A DNA stretch of 64,000 nucleotides. It comes from a bacterium (GTDB taxonomy: Bacteria; Auribacterota; UBA6266). Below, piece after piece: positions 25,982 through 34,452 of this stretch. The stretch covers positions 1,155,549-1,219,548 of the forward strand of contig JALOBK010000001.1 in assembly GCA_023228325.1 (NCBI GenBank), in the 5' to 3' direction. The translations under genes and the position numbers were made by a program. Numbering within the stretch: position 1 is the stretch's first letter; the number at the start of each line of letters is the position of its first letter. The notes beneath the pieces were generated by a model. The model searched no databases. It had not been told where the DNA came from and worked only from the letters and a program-made list of their open reading frames with translations.

Positions 25982-27667
25982 TCATTCTTTATTCCTGAAT
26001 GAAGACAGTATCTTCTGGAAGGCTCCGGCGGGACAGAAAAACCTGCACCAGAACCGGTCAATGACAATCGATGACATAAAAGCCGTGACGACAATAAGCC
26101 ATGCTATGAGATCCCCTTTTAAGCCGAACAATGTTCCGAAAGGCTCAAATCTGCTTGAAGGAATCCTTATATTGACGGTATACGCGGCAAGAATAACGAA
26201 AAGAAGGATGAAGCGGGTTTTTTCAAGCAGGCGCGAAAGAGGTTCCCTGATTATTATTTTTTTCCTGTTTAAGCGGCCCAGAAAGGACTGAAGCAGACCA
26301 AAAGGGCAGATAAAGGAACAATAAAGGTTGCCGAACGCGATTGTGAAAATGATGAGAGTTATTATAAATACAGGCAGAACAATATTGTATTGCTGCAGGA
26401 TGTTGCCCGTTAGAAAATTTGCCAGGTGTCCGCCGGTCAACATCGTTTTTTTCCAGAAGCCCAGAACAAAGAGGGAGTATAACATGGTAAAATAACGCAT
26501 ACCTTCCCGTTTGAATAATACATATAGGGAAGCTGTAATAAACGGTAAAATTATTATTATAACCGATATAACGGATTTAAAATCCGCTTTTTCCCTTAAA
26601 TATACGGGGTTTTCAAGATAAATGGATGCGCCGGCGTAGGATTTGAGGAAAGAGTCCAGTATTGCGGATGAAGAAATTGTTGCTCCCGAAACAGAATCCA
26701 GCCCGGCGCGTTTCTCTTTAAAATTTTCCGGGCAAATGCCTTTAAATTTTTCGAAAAAACCTGATTCTCCGATTAGTTCCGCATATGGGCATGTTTCATT
26801 ATGTTCGATTAATCTGAATTCTTCAACCTTTAGTCCCGGGTCTGTTACTATGGCGGTTATCAGCCGGCCGCCGAAACCTGTAAATTTCCCGAAACCTTCG
26901 GAGAGGATTATATAACCCGTTATTTTATGGTCTTTATAACAGCAAAAAACGTAATCGTTAAAGGATGAAGGCTGTATAAGATCTGCTTCGGGCGCCAGAG
27001 ATATGACATCCTGCCGGCCGGGGGAATCAATATTCCCGGTTTCTATTATCTGGTTTTTGACTGTTGCCGCCCCGATTATAAAAAAGTAAATGGCAATAAG
27101 GACTGAGATTATGCGTGTTGCGGTTGACAAAAAACGTATTTTAACCAGATAAATGCCGAATATAGAAGGCAGCATAACCAGTGTTGTAGCGGCGAAGAAT
27201 GAAGCAAACATAATAATTCCGTAAGTGGGTGAAGATAGCCTTAAAACAGCCGTTATTAATAGTATAAATGGAGGGCATAGATTGATTCCGGCTGTAAATC
27301 CCAGTAAAAGTGGGATATGGTATATCTTATTAAGAGGTTTTCCGCTGATACATGGCTTATTGGCCATACCTCCGGAATGTATAAGAAACAGGACTATAAC
27401 GGACATAGTTATAAGAAGGACGCCTTTAAGTAATTGGGATAAAGGAAAAGCGGAAATATAATATCCCGTCAATACGGTTAATGTTCCGAAAAGCATGTAA
27501 GCGATGAATCTTCCCAGGGAAAACAAGGCGAAGATTACGAATGCATGGAAAAGGTTCTTTTTCCCGCTAAAGGAAAAAACCGGGATCAGAAAGGGAAGAC
27601 ATGTCGCCCCGCATGCTATGCCTGTAGACAGGCCGAGAATAAAACCTTCAGAAATATATTGAATCAT
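25982..27667 (-). CDS. Three-module redox membrane protein: CcdA/TauE-like + FMN-binding + NapH-like
   Basis: Numbered from ATG 27667. First, six or so helices with Cys19, Cys23 and Cys131 (CGATC and NLCPPF), resembling DsbD/CcdA or urease-accessory TauE-type thiol transporters. Second, a soluble FMN-binding domain (about 225-345) ending in DSVSGATISSS, the DxxSGAT motif where FMN is attached covalently by ApbE. Third, a membrane part with two CX3CP motifs (YCSFICPFG and WCRFFCPAG) as in NosR, NapH and RnfD/H-type polyferredoxin anchors, but lacking the soluble 4Fe-4S domain. The protein would carry electrons across or along the membrane. It is divergent from the RseC-like gene. Confidence 0.85.
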   Translation of the reverse strand: MIQYISEGFILGLSTGIACGATCLPFLIPVFSFSGKKNLFHAFVIFALFSLGRFIAYMLFGTLTVLTGYYISAFPLSQLLKGVLLITMSVIVLFLIHSGGMANKPCISGKPLNKIYHIPLLLGFTAGINLCPPFILLITAVLRLSSPTYGIIMFASFFAATTLVMLPSIFGIYLVKIRFLSTATRIISVLIAIYFFIIGAATVKNQIIETGNIDSPGRQDVISLAPEADLIQPSSFNDYVFCCYKDHKITGYIILSEGFGKFTGFGGRLITAIVTDPGLKVEEFRLIEHNETCPYAELIGESGFFEKFKGICPENFKEKRAGLDSVSGATISSSAILDSFLKSYAGASIYLENPVYLREKADFKSVISVIIIILPFITASLYVLFKREGMRYFTMLYSLFVLGFWKKTMLTGGHLANFLTGNILQQYNIVLPVFIITLIIFTIAFGNLYCSFICPFGLLQSFLGRLNRKKIIIREPLSRLLEKTRFILLFVILAAYTVNIRIPSSRFEPFGTLFGLKGDLIAWLIVVTAFMSSIVIDRFWCRFFCPAGAFQKILSSFRNKE

Positions 27668-27776
27668 AAGAAAATAATTTAATAAAAGTTTATTTGAATT
27701 ATCGCCTTTTAGTATAATATCAAAAGACAAAATTAAATTCTTTATTATTTTATATTGATATTCAAAGGTTATATGA

Positions 27777-28223
27777 ATGATTAAAGAAGAAACAGGAACC
27801 GTAATAAGCGTTGATGAAAAAGAGGTTGTAATCAGGGTTGACGCCGCATCCGAATGTTCAGCCTGCGGGATGTGCCGGGGCAGTAAAACTTCAGGCGAGT
27901 TATCCTGCGGTGTTTATCCGGGCGCCAGAAAGGGAGACAGGGTAAAAATTCGTATTAATACCGCAGAAAGATTTTTTTCGGCCCTGTTTACTTTTTTCCT
28001 GCCGGCTTTTTTTCTCGTTTTATTTTTGACAGCGGGTGAAAATATTTCTCAGAGCGCTAAGATTATGAGCCCTTCATCGGTCAAGTTTCTTTTTCTGTTC
28101 CTGGGAATGCTTTCCGGCGGCTTGTCAATGTATTTAGGGAATATATTTCTGAAAAAACAGGTGAAATACAGGCCTGAAATTATCTGTAAAATAAGCGGCT
28201 CGGACATGAAAAAAGACAATTAA
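27777..28223 (+). CDS. RseC/MucC-like SoxR-reducing system protein
   Basis: A 148-residue protein with an N-terminal soluble part holding SECSACGMCRGS (cysteines 27, 30, 33) and LSCG, followed by two membrane helices (FSALFTFFLPAFFLVLFLTAG and VKFLFLFLGMLSGGLSMYLG). This matches the RseC family, which with the Rnf-like complex helps reduce SoxR in E. coli and also acts in the sigmaE system. No rnf operon is seen, but the protein is divergent by about 110 bases from an FMN/NapH-like redox membrane protein, the nearest thing to a partner. It opens the six-gene forward run ending at the porin. Confidence 0.85.
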   Translation: MIKEETGTVISVDEKEVVIRVDAASECSACGMCRGSKTSGELSCGVYPGARKGDRVKIRINTAERFFSALFTFFLPAFFLVLFLTAGENISQSAKIMSPSSVKFLFLFLGMLSGGLSMYLGNIFLKKQVKYRPEIICKISGSDMKKDN

Positions 28224-28236
28224 ACAGGAGGGCTTA

Positions 28237-29100
28237 ATGGTAAAGATCGGTGTTATCGGCGGAAGCGGGCTGTATAAAATAGACGGGATTACCGGATTAG
28301 AGGAAAGAAAACTTGAAACCCCTTTCGGCCTGCCGTCGGATAATTTTATTACCGGAAAAATAGGCGGAGTTGAAGTTGTCTTCCTCCCGAGGCACGGCAG
28401 GGCCCATGATGTAATACCGGGCGACATTAATTACAGGGCCAATATTTACGGAATGAAAAAATTGGGCGTCGAAAAAATACTGTCTTTCTGCGCATGCGGA
28501 AGCCTTAAAGAAAATATCAAGCCCGGCGATTTTGTAATTCCCGACCAGCTTGTCGACAGGACTAATTCCGGGAGAAAAGCGACATTTTTCGGTGAGGGAA
28601 TAGTCGCCCACATCCCTTTTGCCGAACCGTTCTGCGATGAACTCAGGAAAGTTGTTTATGATAAGGCTGTTGAGGCGGGGATCACGGTTTATGGCAAGGG
28701 GACATATGTTAATATCGAGGGGCCCGCTTTTTCGACAAAAGCGGAATCGCATTTGTACCGTTCGTGGGGCATGGATATTATAGGCATGACCAATCTTGTC
28801 GAAGCGAAATTGGCCAGAGAAGCCGAGATATGTTACTGCACGGTGGCAATGGTTACGGATTACGACTGCTGGTACCCCGACCATGAAAGCGTTACGCTCG
28901 AGATGATTGTGGAATGTCTTAATAAAAACAGTTCCAAAGCCAAGAGTCTGGTAAAAGTCCTTGTTCCCGAGCTTGCAAAAACGGATAGGACCTGCCAATG
29001 CCGGAACGCGCTGGCGGCTTCCATTGTTACTGCGAAGGAAGCAATACCGGCGGCGACAATCAAGAAACTGGATATAATAATAGGCAAATATTTTAAATAA
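28237..29100 (+). CDS. mtnP: S-methyl-5'-thioadenosine phosphorylase
   Basis: A phosphorylase that splits methylthioadenosine (and often 5'-deoxyadenosine) with phosphate to adenine and the ribose 1-phosphate. It has the PNP/UDP fold with VKIGVIGGSGLYKIDG at the N-terminus, the phosphate-site RHGRAHDVIPGDINYRAN, the substrate block YVNIEGPAFSTKAESHLYR and TDYDCWYPDHE. It is full length at 287 residues with all MTAP-specific elements. The ribosome site is AGGAGGG. It is followed by a nucleobase permease after 21 bases and is part of the RseC-to-porin run. Confidence 0.93.
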   Translation: MVKIGVIGGSGLYKIDGITGLEERKLETPFGLPSDNFITGKIGGVEVVFLPRHGRAHDVIPGDINYRANIYGMKKLGVEKILSFCACGSLKENIKPGDFVIPDQLVDRTNSGRKATFFGEGIVAHIPFAEPFCDELRKVVYDKAVEAGITVYGKGTYVNIEGPAFSTKAESHLYRSWGMDIIGMTNLVEAKLAREAEICYCTVAMVTDYDCWYPDHESVTLEMIVECLNKNSSKAKSLVKVLVPELAKTDRTCQCRNALAASIVTAKEAIPAATIKKLDIIIGKYFK

Positions 29101-29121
29101 AGCATGTTAAAAGGGCGGGCA

Positions 29122-30465
29122 ATGCTGGAACGGTTTTTTAAACTGAAGGAAAAAGGCACAAATGTCGGCACGGAATTTGTGGCGGCTGTCACGACTTTTC
29201 TCACAATGTCTTATATTGTTTTTGTGCAACCCGCTATTTTATCTGCTGATTTTAACGGAAATCCCACGGGGATGGATTTCAATGCCGTAATGATTGCCAC
29301 CTGTTTGTCTGCGGCAATTGCCACGTTTATGATGGGTGTTTATGCCAATTATCCGATTGCCCAGGCTCCGGGAATGGGGGAGAACATTTTCTTTGTATCG
29401 GTTATTATGTCCATTTCCGCGATGGGAGTGCAGAACTCATGGCAGATAGCTCTGGGAATAGTTTTCCTGTCGGGCGTTTTGTTTCTTCTGGTGGCTTTAT
29501 TTAATATAAGGGCAAAATTGCTGAATGTTATCAGTCCCAGCATGAAAAACGCGATAGCCGTGGGAATAGGTCTATTCATAGCCTTTCTCGGTCTGCAGAA
29601 AGCTAAATTGATTATTGCCGGGCCCGGGACACTTATCCAGATGAACAGCGATATATTATCAAAAGACATAGGTATTTTTGTTTTCGGCCTTATTTTAATA
29701 GCTGTATTTCTTATGAGGAGGGTCAGAGGGGCTATTCTTATAGGAATAATATGTTCGGCCGTTCTGGCCGCGGTTTTGGGTAAAATCGAGTTTGCGGGAC
29801 TGGTTTCAAGACCGCCGTCTATTGAGCCGACTTTTTTCAAAATGGATATCGCGGGGATATTTAAAAAACTTCCCTTTCAGGATTACCTGTCTTTTATAAT
29901 CATTTTCCTTTTCATGGATGTTTTTGACACGATAGGGACAATAATAGGAGTAAGTGAGCAGGCGGGCCTTATCGTGGACAATAAGTTGCCGCGCGCGAAC
30001 AGGGCGTTGATGTCGGATGCTGTCGGCACTGTGGCCGGCGCCTGTCTGGGCACAAGTACTGTGACAAGTTATATTGAAAGCGCATCGGGAGTCGAAGCAG
30101 GCGGAAGGACTGGCCTGACAAGTGTTTTTATATCGATGTTTTTTGTCTTTGCCGTATTTTTCAGCCCGCTGATAAAAACCATTGCGTCTTATGAAGCTAT
30201 TACGGCTCCGGCTCTGGTAATAGTAGGGGCTATGATGACAAAAAATGTTGTTAATATCAAATGGACGGATTATTCCGAATCCATACCCGCGTTCCTTACT
30301 ATGATGGGCATTCCTCTGACTTGTTCCATTTCCAACGGTTTGGCGTTCGGCTTCATAGCGTATCCTGTGATGAAACTTTTTTCGGGCAGAATCAAAGAAA
30401 CGAGCTGGCTGGCTTATCTGCTCGGCGCGGTGTTCCTTTTAAGGTATCTGTTGTTTAAAGTTTAG
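29122..30465 (+). CDS. NCS2-family nucleobase permease (AzgA-like)
   Basis: An integral membrane permease with about twelve to fourteen helices of the AzgA/PbuG purine group. GTEFVAAVTTFLTMSYIVFVQPAIL near the N-terminus and APGMGENIFF are diagnostic, as is the later FMDVFDTIGTIIGVSEQAG followed by GTSTVTSYIESASGVEAGGR (the conserved central helix motif). ATG 29122, behind AAAGGGCGGG, is favoured over 29104. Adenine or hypoxanthine are the likely substrates. Adjacent mtnP suggests that the adenine released by phosphorolysis is handled by this transporter, for import or export. Confidence 0.9.
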   Translation: MLERFFKLKEKGTNVGTEFVAAVTTFLTMSYIVFVQPAILSADFNGNPTGMDFNAVMIATCLSAAIATFMMGVYANYPIAQAPGMGENIFFVSVIMSISAMGVQNSWQIALGIVFLSGVLFLLVALFNIRAKLLNVISPSMKNAIAVGIGLFIAFLGLQKAKLIIAGPGTLIQMNSDILSKDIGIFVFGLILIAVFLMRRVRGAILIGIICSAVLAAVLGKIEFAGLVSRPPSIEPTFFKMDIAGIFKKLPFQDYLSFIIIFLFMDVFDTIGTIIGVSEQAGLIVDNKLPRANRALMSDAVGTVAGACLGTSTVTSYIESASGVEAGGRTGLTSVFISMFFVFAVFFSPLIKTIASYEAITAPALVIVGAMMTKNVVNIKWTDYSESIPAFLTMMGIPLTCSISNGLAFGFIAYPVMKLFSGRIKETSWLAYLLGAVFLLRYLLFKV

Positions 30466-30482
30466 GAAAGGTTTGTTCTAAC

Positions 30483-32105
30483 ATGAGTTCTCTATGGATC
30501 TTGTCCTTTAGCATGCTGCTCATCGCAGTTTCATATTTTACCTATGCGAATTACATAAGAAGCAAATTGATAACGAATATTCACAGGCCGACCCCCGCGA
30601 GAACCAGAGAGGACGGCATCGATTATGTGGTGACAAACAGGTATGTTTTGTTCGGCCATCATTTTGCCTCGATCGCCGGCGCCGGGCCTATTGTCGGGCC
30701 GATAATCGCGATAAAATACGGGTGGCTTCCATGCGTTCTATGGATAATAATGGGCTCCATATTTATCGGCGGCGTCCATGATTTTGCCTCCATAGTAATT
30801 TCGGCCAAGAACGACGGAAAGTCGATAGGCACCATAATAGAAAAAGACCTGGGGAAAAAAGGAAAGTTTTTTTTCCTGGTTTTTTCATGGTTCACATTGC
30901 TTCTGGTTATCGCGGTCTTTGCCAATCTTGTGGCCCAGACATTTGTAGGGCGCGACGGAGGCCCGGTTGCGACTGCTTCGCTGATGTTTATGGCGGTCGC
31001 TGTCATTTTCGGCCTGGCAAACAGGTTGAACCTGGTTAATTTGTGGGTTTCGACACTATGCGGTGTCATACTGATATTTATCTGTATGTGGATAGGGGTT
31101 AAATATCCCATTCCGGTTGATGTTTTCGGCGGTAGTACGGAAACTGTCTGGAAATTGCTTCTTCTGTTTTATGTTGCCATAGCTTCTATAATACCTGTCT
31201 GGGTCCTTTTGCAGCCCCGGGATTTTTTAAATTCTTTCCTCTTGTTCGCCTTGATAAGCCTGGCGTTGGCCGGGCTGGTTTTTTATAATCCTGAAATGAA
31301 AGTTCGGGCTTTTAACGGGTTTATTCTTGATAATGAACCTCTTTTTCCCATTCTTTTTATAACTATCGCCTGCGGCGCCGTATCAGGTTTTCACTCCCTG
31401 GTTGCGTCAGGGACCACTTCAAAGCAGATAGATTCTTTTAAGGACGCCAAGTTTATCGGTTACGGCGGAATGCTGCTGGAAGCCGTTCTTGCGGTAATAG
31501 CGCTTATTGCCGCCGGGTATATGACAGGCCGGCCGGGCGGTAACGGGAGCGCTGTTGAGATATTCGCGAACGGCGTGGGTAATTTTCTCACGAAAATCGG
31601 CATCCCTGAGGAAACAGGGATAGTATTTGCTTCTCTGGCCGTAGCTTCGTTCCTTTTGACGACGCTTGACACCGCGACGAGGCTGGCAAGATATGCTTTC
31701 CAGGAATTTTTCGAAAAAACAGGAAGTTCCGAACAACCTGTTCTGGCCAACAACAGGTATATAGCGACTTTAGTCACGGTGTCAGTGAGCGCCCTGCTGA
31801 TATTCAGCGGAGGCGTTAATGAAATGTGGCCGATATTCGGTTCCTCCAACCAACTGCTTGCCTGTCTTGCCCTGCTGGCTGTTGCGCTCTGGATGTCCAG
31901 GCTCTCGAGGGCGAAATGGTTTTTACTGTGGCCGTTTGTTTTTATGCTTGTTGTTACCCTTTCTTCTTTGATAATACTGCTGGTCAATCACTTTAAGACG
32001 GGGAATTATCTTCTTTCCGCGATTTCCCTTTTTCTTTTTATTGTAGCTGTTCTGCTGGTAATCAATTCCTGTAAAATAATGGTAAGACAGAGGAGAAATT
32101 TATGA
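30483..32105 (+). CDS. CstA-type carbon-starvation protein / peptide or pyruvate transporter
   Basis: A 540-residue membrane protein of the CstA family. YVLFGHHFASIAGAGPIVGPIIA is the family's unmistakable N-terminal block, and SIFIGGVHDFASIVISAKNDGKS follows. About fourteen hydrophobic segments are seen. Family members import pyruvate or peptides. Here the gene lies inside the mtnP operon, 17 bases after the permease, and overlaps the aldolase gene by four bases (ATGA). Compared with the roughly 690-residue E. coli CstA it is shorter and lacks the long C-terminal tail, as in many PVC-type homologues. Confidence 0.9.
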   Translation: MSSLWILSFSMLLIAVSYFTYANYIRSKLITNIHRPTPARTREDGIDYVVTNRYVLFGHHFASIAGAGPIVGPIIAIKYGWLPCVLWIIMGSIFIGGVHDFASIVISAKNDGKSIGTIIEKDLGKKGKFFFLVFSWFTLLLVIAVFANLVAQTFVGRDGGPVATASLMFMAVAVIFGLANRLNLVNLWVSTLCGVILIFICMWIGVKYPIPVDVFGGSTETVWKLLLLFYVAIASIIPVWVLLQPRDFLNSFLLFALISLALAGLVFYNPEMKVRAFNGFILDNEPLFPILFITIACGAVSGFHSLVASGTTSKQIDSFKDAKFIGYGGMLLEAVLAVIALIAAGYMTGRPGGNGSAVEIFANGVGNFLTKIGIPEETGIVFASLAVASFLLTTLDTATRLARYAFQEFFEKTGSSEQPVLANNRYIATLVTVSVSALLIFSGGVNEMWPIFGSSNQLLACLALLAVALWMSRLSRAKWFLLWPFVFMLVVTLSSLIILLVNHFKTGNYLLSAISLFLFIVAVLLVINSCKIMVRQRRNL

Positions 32106-32764
32106 GTCCGCGCGAGAATATTTTAAGGAAGGAAATAATCTTTATCGGAAAGTTAATGCACGATAAAGGTTTTGTTTCCGCTTCAGACGGCAATATCGCG
32201 TGCCGCCTTTCAGGGAACAGGATTCTTTCCACCCCTTCCGGCAAACCCAAAGGGTTTCTTTTCCCGAAAGATTTAATAATAACGGATTTGAACGGGAAAA
32301 AGATTTCTGGAAAGGGGAACCCGACCTCGGAGCTTAAGCTGCATCTCGCGGCATTTAAAAAAAGACCGGATATCAGCGCTTCTATACATTCGCACGCGCC
32401 TTTTGCGGTTGCCTGCAGCGTAGCGGGAATCGATCTTGGAAAAATCGTCCTGCCGGAAGTCTATATGATTTTCGGTAAAATTCCTGTTACGGCTTATGCT
32501 ACTCCGAGCAGCGGCGAAAGCCCGGAAGCGACGGCGGAATTCATAACAAAATGTGATGCGATGATAATAGACAGGCACGGAACGCTCACCGTAGGGCGGA
32601 CTTTGATGGAAGCTTATATGAAGCTTGAAAAGCTTGAGCATTTTGCGTTTATTATGTTTATTTGTTCGCTGAAAGGGCATGTCAAAACTTTAAGCGGGCG
32701 GCAGCTTAAAAAAATAGATGAAGTCAGGAAAAAATACGGAATTAATACGAAGAGGTATATTTGA
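32102..32764 (+). CDS. Class II aldolase (FucA-like zinc enzyme)
   Basis: A 220-residue class II aldolase/adducin-family enzyme. Zinc-site residues match E. coli FucA in spacing: Glu77, His96, His98 and His159 correspond to FucA's 73, 92, 94 and 155, each shifted by exactly four. Motifs are SASIHSHAPFAVACS and IIDRHGTLTVG. It would split a ketose 1-phosphate to DHAP and an aldehyde. In a MtnP context it could act on 5-deoxyribulose 1-phosphate or 5-methylthioribulose 1-phosphate, as in the DHAP shunt; the isomerase MtnA that must come between is not in the window. It overlaps cstA by four bases. Confidence 0.88.
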   Translation: MSPRENILRKEIIFIGKLMHDKGFVSASDGNIACRLSGNRILSTPSGKPKGFLFPKDLIITDLNGKKISGKGNPTSELKLHLAAFKKRPDISASIHSHAPFAVACSVAGIDLGKIVLPEVYMIFGKIPVTAYATPSSGESPEATAEFITKCDAMIIDRHGTLTVGRTLMEAYMKLEKLEHFAFIMFICSLKGHVKTLSGRQLKKIDEVRKKYGINTKRYI

Positions 32765-32768
32765 CCGG

Positions 32769-34388
32769 ATGAGAAGGCTGTGTAATTTCCCTCTTGTTTT
32801 TGCGATGGTTGTTATTTGCAGTTTGATAAACACAAAGGCGCTTTCGGGAAGCGATGAACAGATTGAACTGCTGAAAGAACAGATAGAGCTTATGAAAAAA
32901 CAGCATACGGAGGAGATGAAAATTTTGCAGGAACGGTTGAAATCCCTTGAACAACAGGTTTCCCGGATGAAAGAAGGAGGGGAAGAAATACAAAGCATCG
33001 TGACGGAAGCGAATGAGAAAGATGCGGTTAAAGACAGGGAAGAAATCTCCAGGGAAGAAGGTATCCCGGTAACGGTTTTAGCGGCGCCGGGAAAACAACC
33101 CGAAACGCTTCCCTCAAAGAAAGAGGCGGCTCCGTATAAAGACCTTCTGAAATCGAGCACTCCTTTCTTTGACAATCTGCCTTCTTATGTTACAAGAGGA
33201 TTTGAATTCCACGGGTATCTCCGTTCGGGTTTCGGAATTAACGGCGAAGGGGGGGACCAGGTGGCGTTTATAGCGCCCGGCGCGGACGCGAAATACAGGC
33301 TGGGCAATGAGACAGAAACATACGGCGAACTGGCATTCGTTAATAATTTCAAACCCGAACAGCCGGACGGGGCTCAATTTAAAGTTCAGGTCAGGGTTGC
33401 GTTTCATACAGAGCAGCTTAAGAACTGGGATACGGAAGACGATAAATTTATGATAAGAGAGTCATTCGTTGAAGCAGGCAATCTCGGGTGGGATTGGTCG
33501 CCCGAGATCAAGTTCTGGGCGGGGCAGAGGTTTTACAAAAGGCATGACATACATATAAATGATTTCTATCCGTTTGATATGAGCGGTTACGGCGGGGGAG
33601 TGGAAGATATATCCCTTCCTTTTGACGATGCTAAGCTTGCTGTCGCTTACATCGGAGGCTCAAGCGACAGTTATGAATTTCCCCGCAGGGGAAGGATAGC
33701 GAAGAATACGATTGATATGAGAATCTATGATGTGACGGTCCCTTTTGGAAAAGGGATGTTCTGGTTGGCCCCTTCCGGTGTTAAAGGGGATACTTACAGC
33801 AATAACGGCGCGGATATCAGTTATCCCGGCACGGGAGGGTTGGCTACGGGATTTATGCATGTCCATAACTATGACCCGACAGGTTATAATCAGATAACAG
33901 TTCAATACGGCAAAGGAAGCGGTTCTAATTTCGGCCCCACGCTTCAGGATCCGACTCCCGGACTTAAGGATTCATGGCAATGGAGATTCACGGAAAGTAA
34001 TGTTATCCAGATTGGCGACCATTTTACAATGATGAGCGATTTCATTTATCAGGTCAAAGATGAAGGGCAGCCCGGCGATTCGAGGATAACGTGGATTTCG
34101 GCGGGCGCAAGGCCTATTTATTGTTTTACGGAGAACCTGGCGATTGCGTTTGAGGGAGGCCTTGACTATGTGGATAGCGAGTTGGGCGGTTATCACGGTT
34201 TGTTATATAAATTTACCGTTGCGCCGGAAATAAGGATAGACAATACATTTTTCGGGCGGCCTGTAATCCGCGCTTATTTTACATATGCCGGATGGACAAA
34301 TGAATTTAAAGGTCTTGTCGGCGGTTCCGCTTATGAGACCGATAAAGACGGAATATCGGTAGGTGTCCAGGCGGAAGCCTGGTGGTAA
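32769..34388 (+). CDS. LamB-like carbohydrate porin with N-terminal coiled coil
   Basis: The signal peptide is MRRLCNFPLVFAMVVICSLI. It is followed by a coiled coil of about 50 residues (ELLKEQIELMKKQHTEEMK) that probably trimerises the porin, then a beta-barrel starting at about residue 150: TRGFEFHGYLRSGFGINGEG is the LamB/ScrY-type opening and the end is WTNEFKGLVGG...GVQAEAWW, with the aromatic C-terminus of outer-membrane proteins. ATG 32769 is chosen; an in-frame start 51 bases upstream lies inside the aldolase gene. It closes the mtnP operon and could let nucleosides or sugars across the outer membrane. Confidence 0.87.
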   Translation: MRRLCNFPLVFAMVVICSLINTKALSGSDEQIELLKEQIELMKKQHTEEMKILQERLKSLEQQVSRMKEGGEEIQSIVTEANEKDAVKDREEISREEGIPVTVLAAPGKQPETLPSKKEAAPYKDLLKSSTPFFDNLPSYVTRGFEFHGYLRSGFGINGEGGDQVAFIAPGADAKYRLGNETETYGELAFVNNFKPEQPDGAQFKVQVRVAFHTEQLKNWDTEDDKFMIRESFVEAGNLGWDWSPEIKFWAGQRFYKRHDIHINDFYPFDMSGYGGGVEDISLPFDDAKLAVAYIGGSSDSYEFPRRGRIAKNTIDMRIYDVTVPFGKGMFWLAPSGVKGDTYSNNGADISYPGTGGLATGFMHVHNYDPTGYNQITVQYGKGSGSNFGPTLQDPTPGLKDSWQWRFTESNVIQIGDHFTMMSDFIYQVKDEGQPGDSRITWISAGARPIYCFTENLAIAFEGGLDYVDSELGGYHGLLYKFTVAPEIRIDNTFFGRPVIRAYFTYAGWTNEFKGLVGGSAYETDKDGISVGVQAEAWW

Positions 34389-34452
34389 TATACACAGAAC
34401 AGGAAGCAGACAAGCAAAAGAGAAACAGACGAAGAATTTTAAGCGCTTATTC

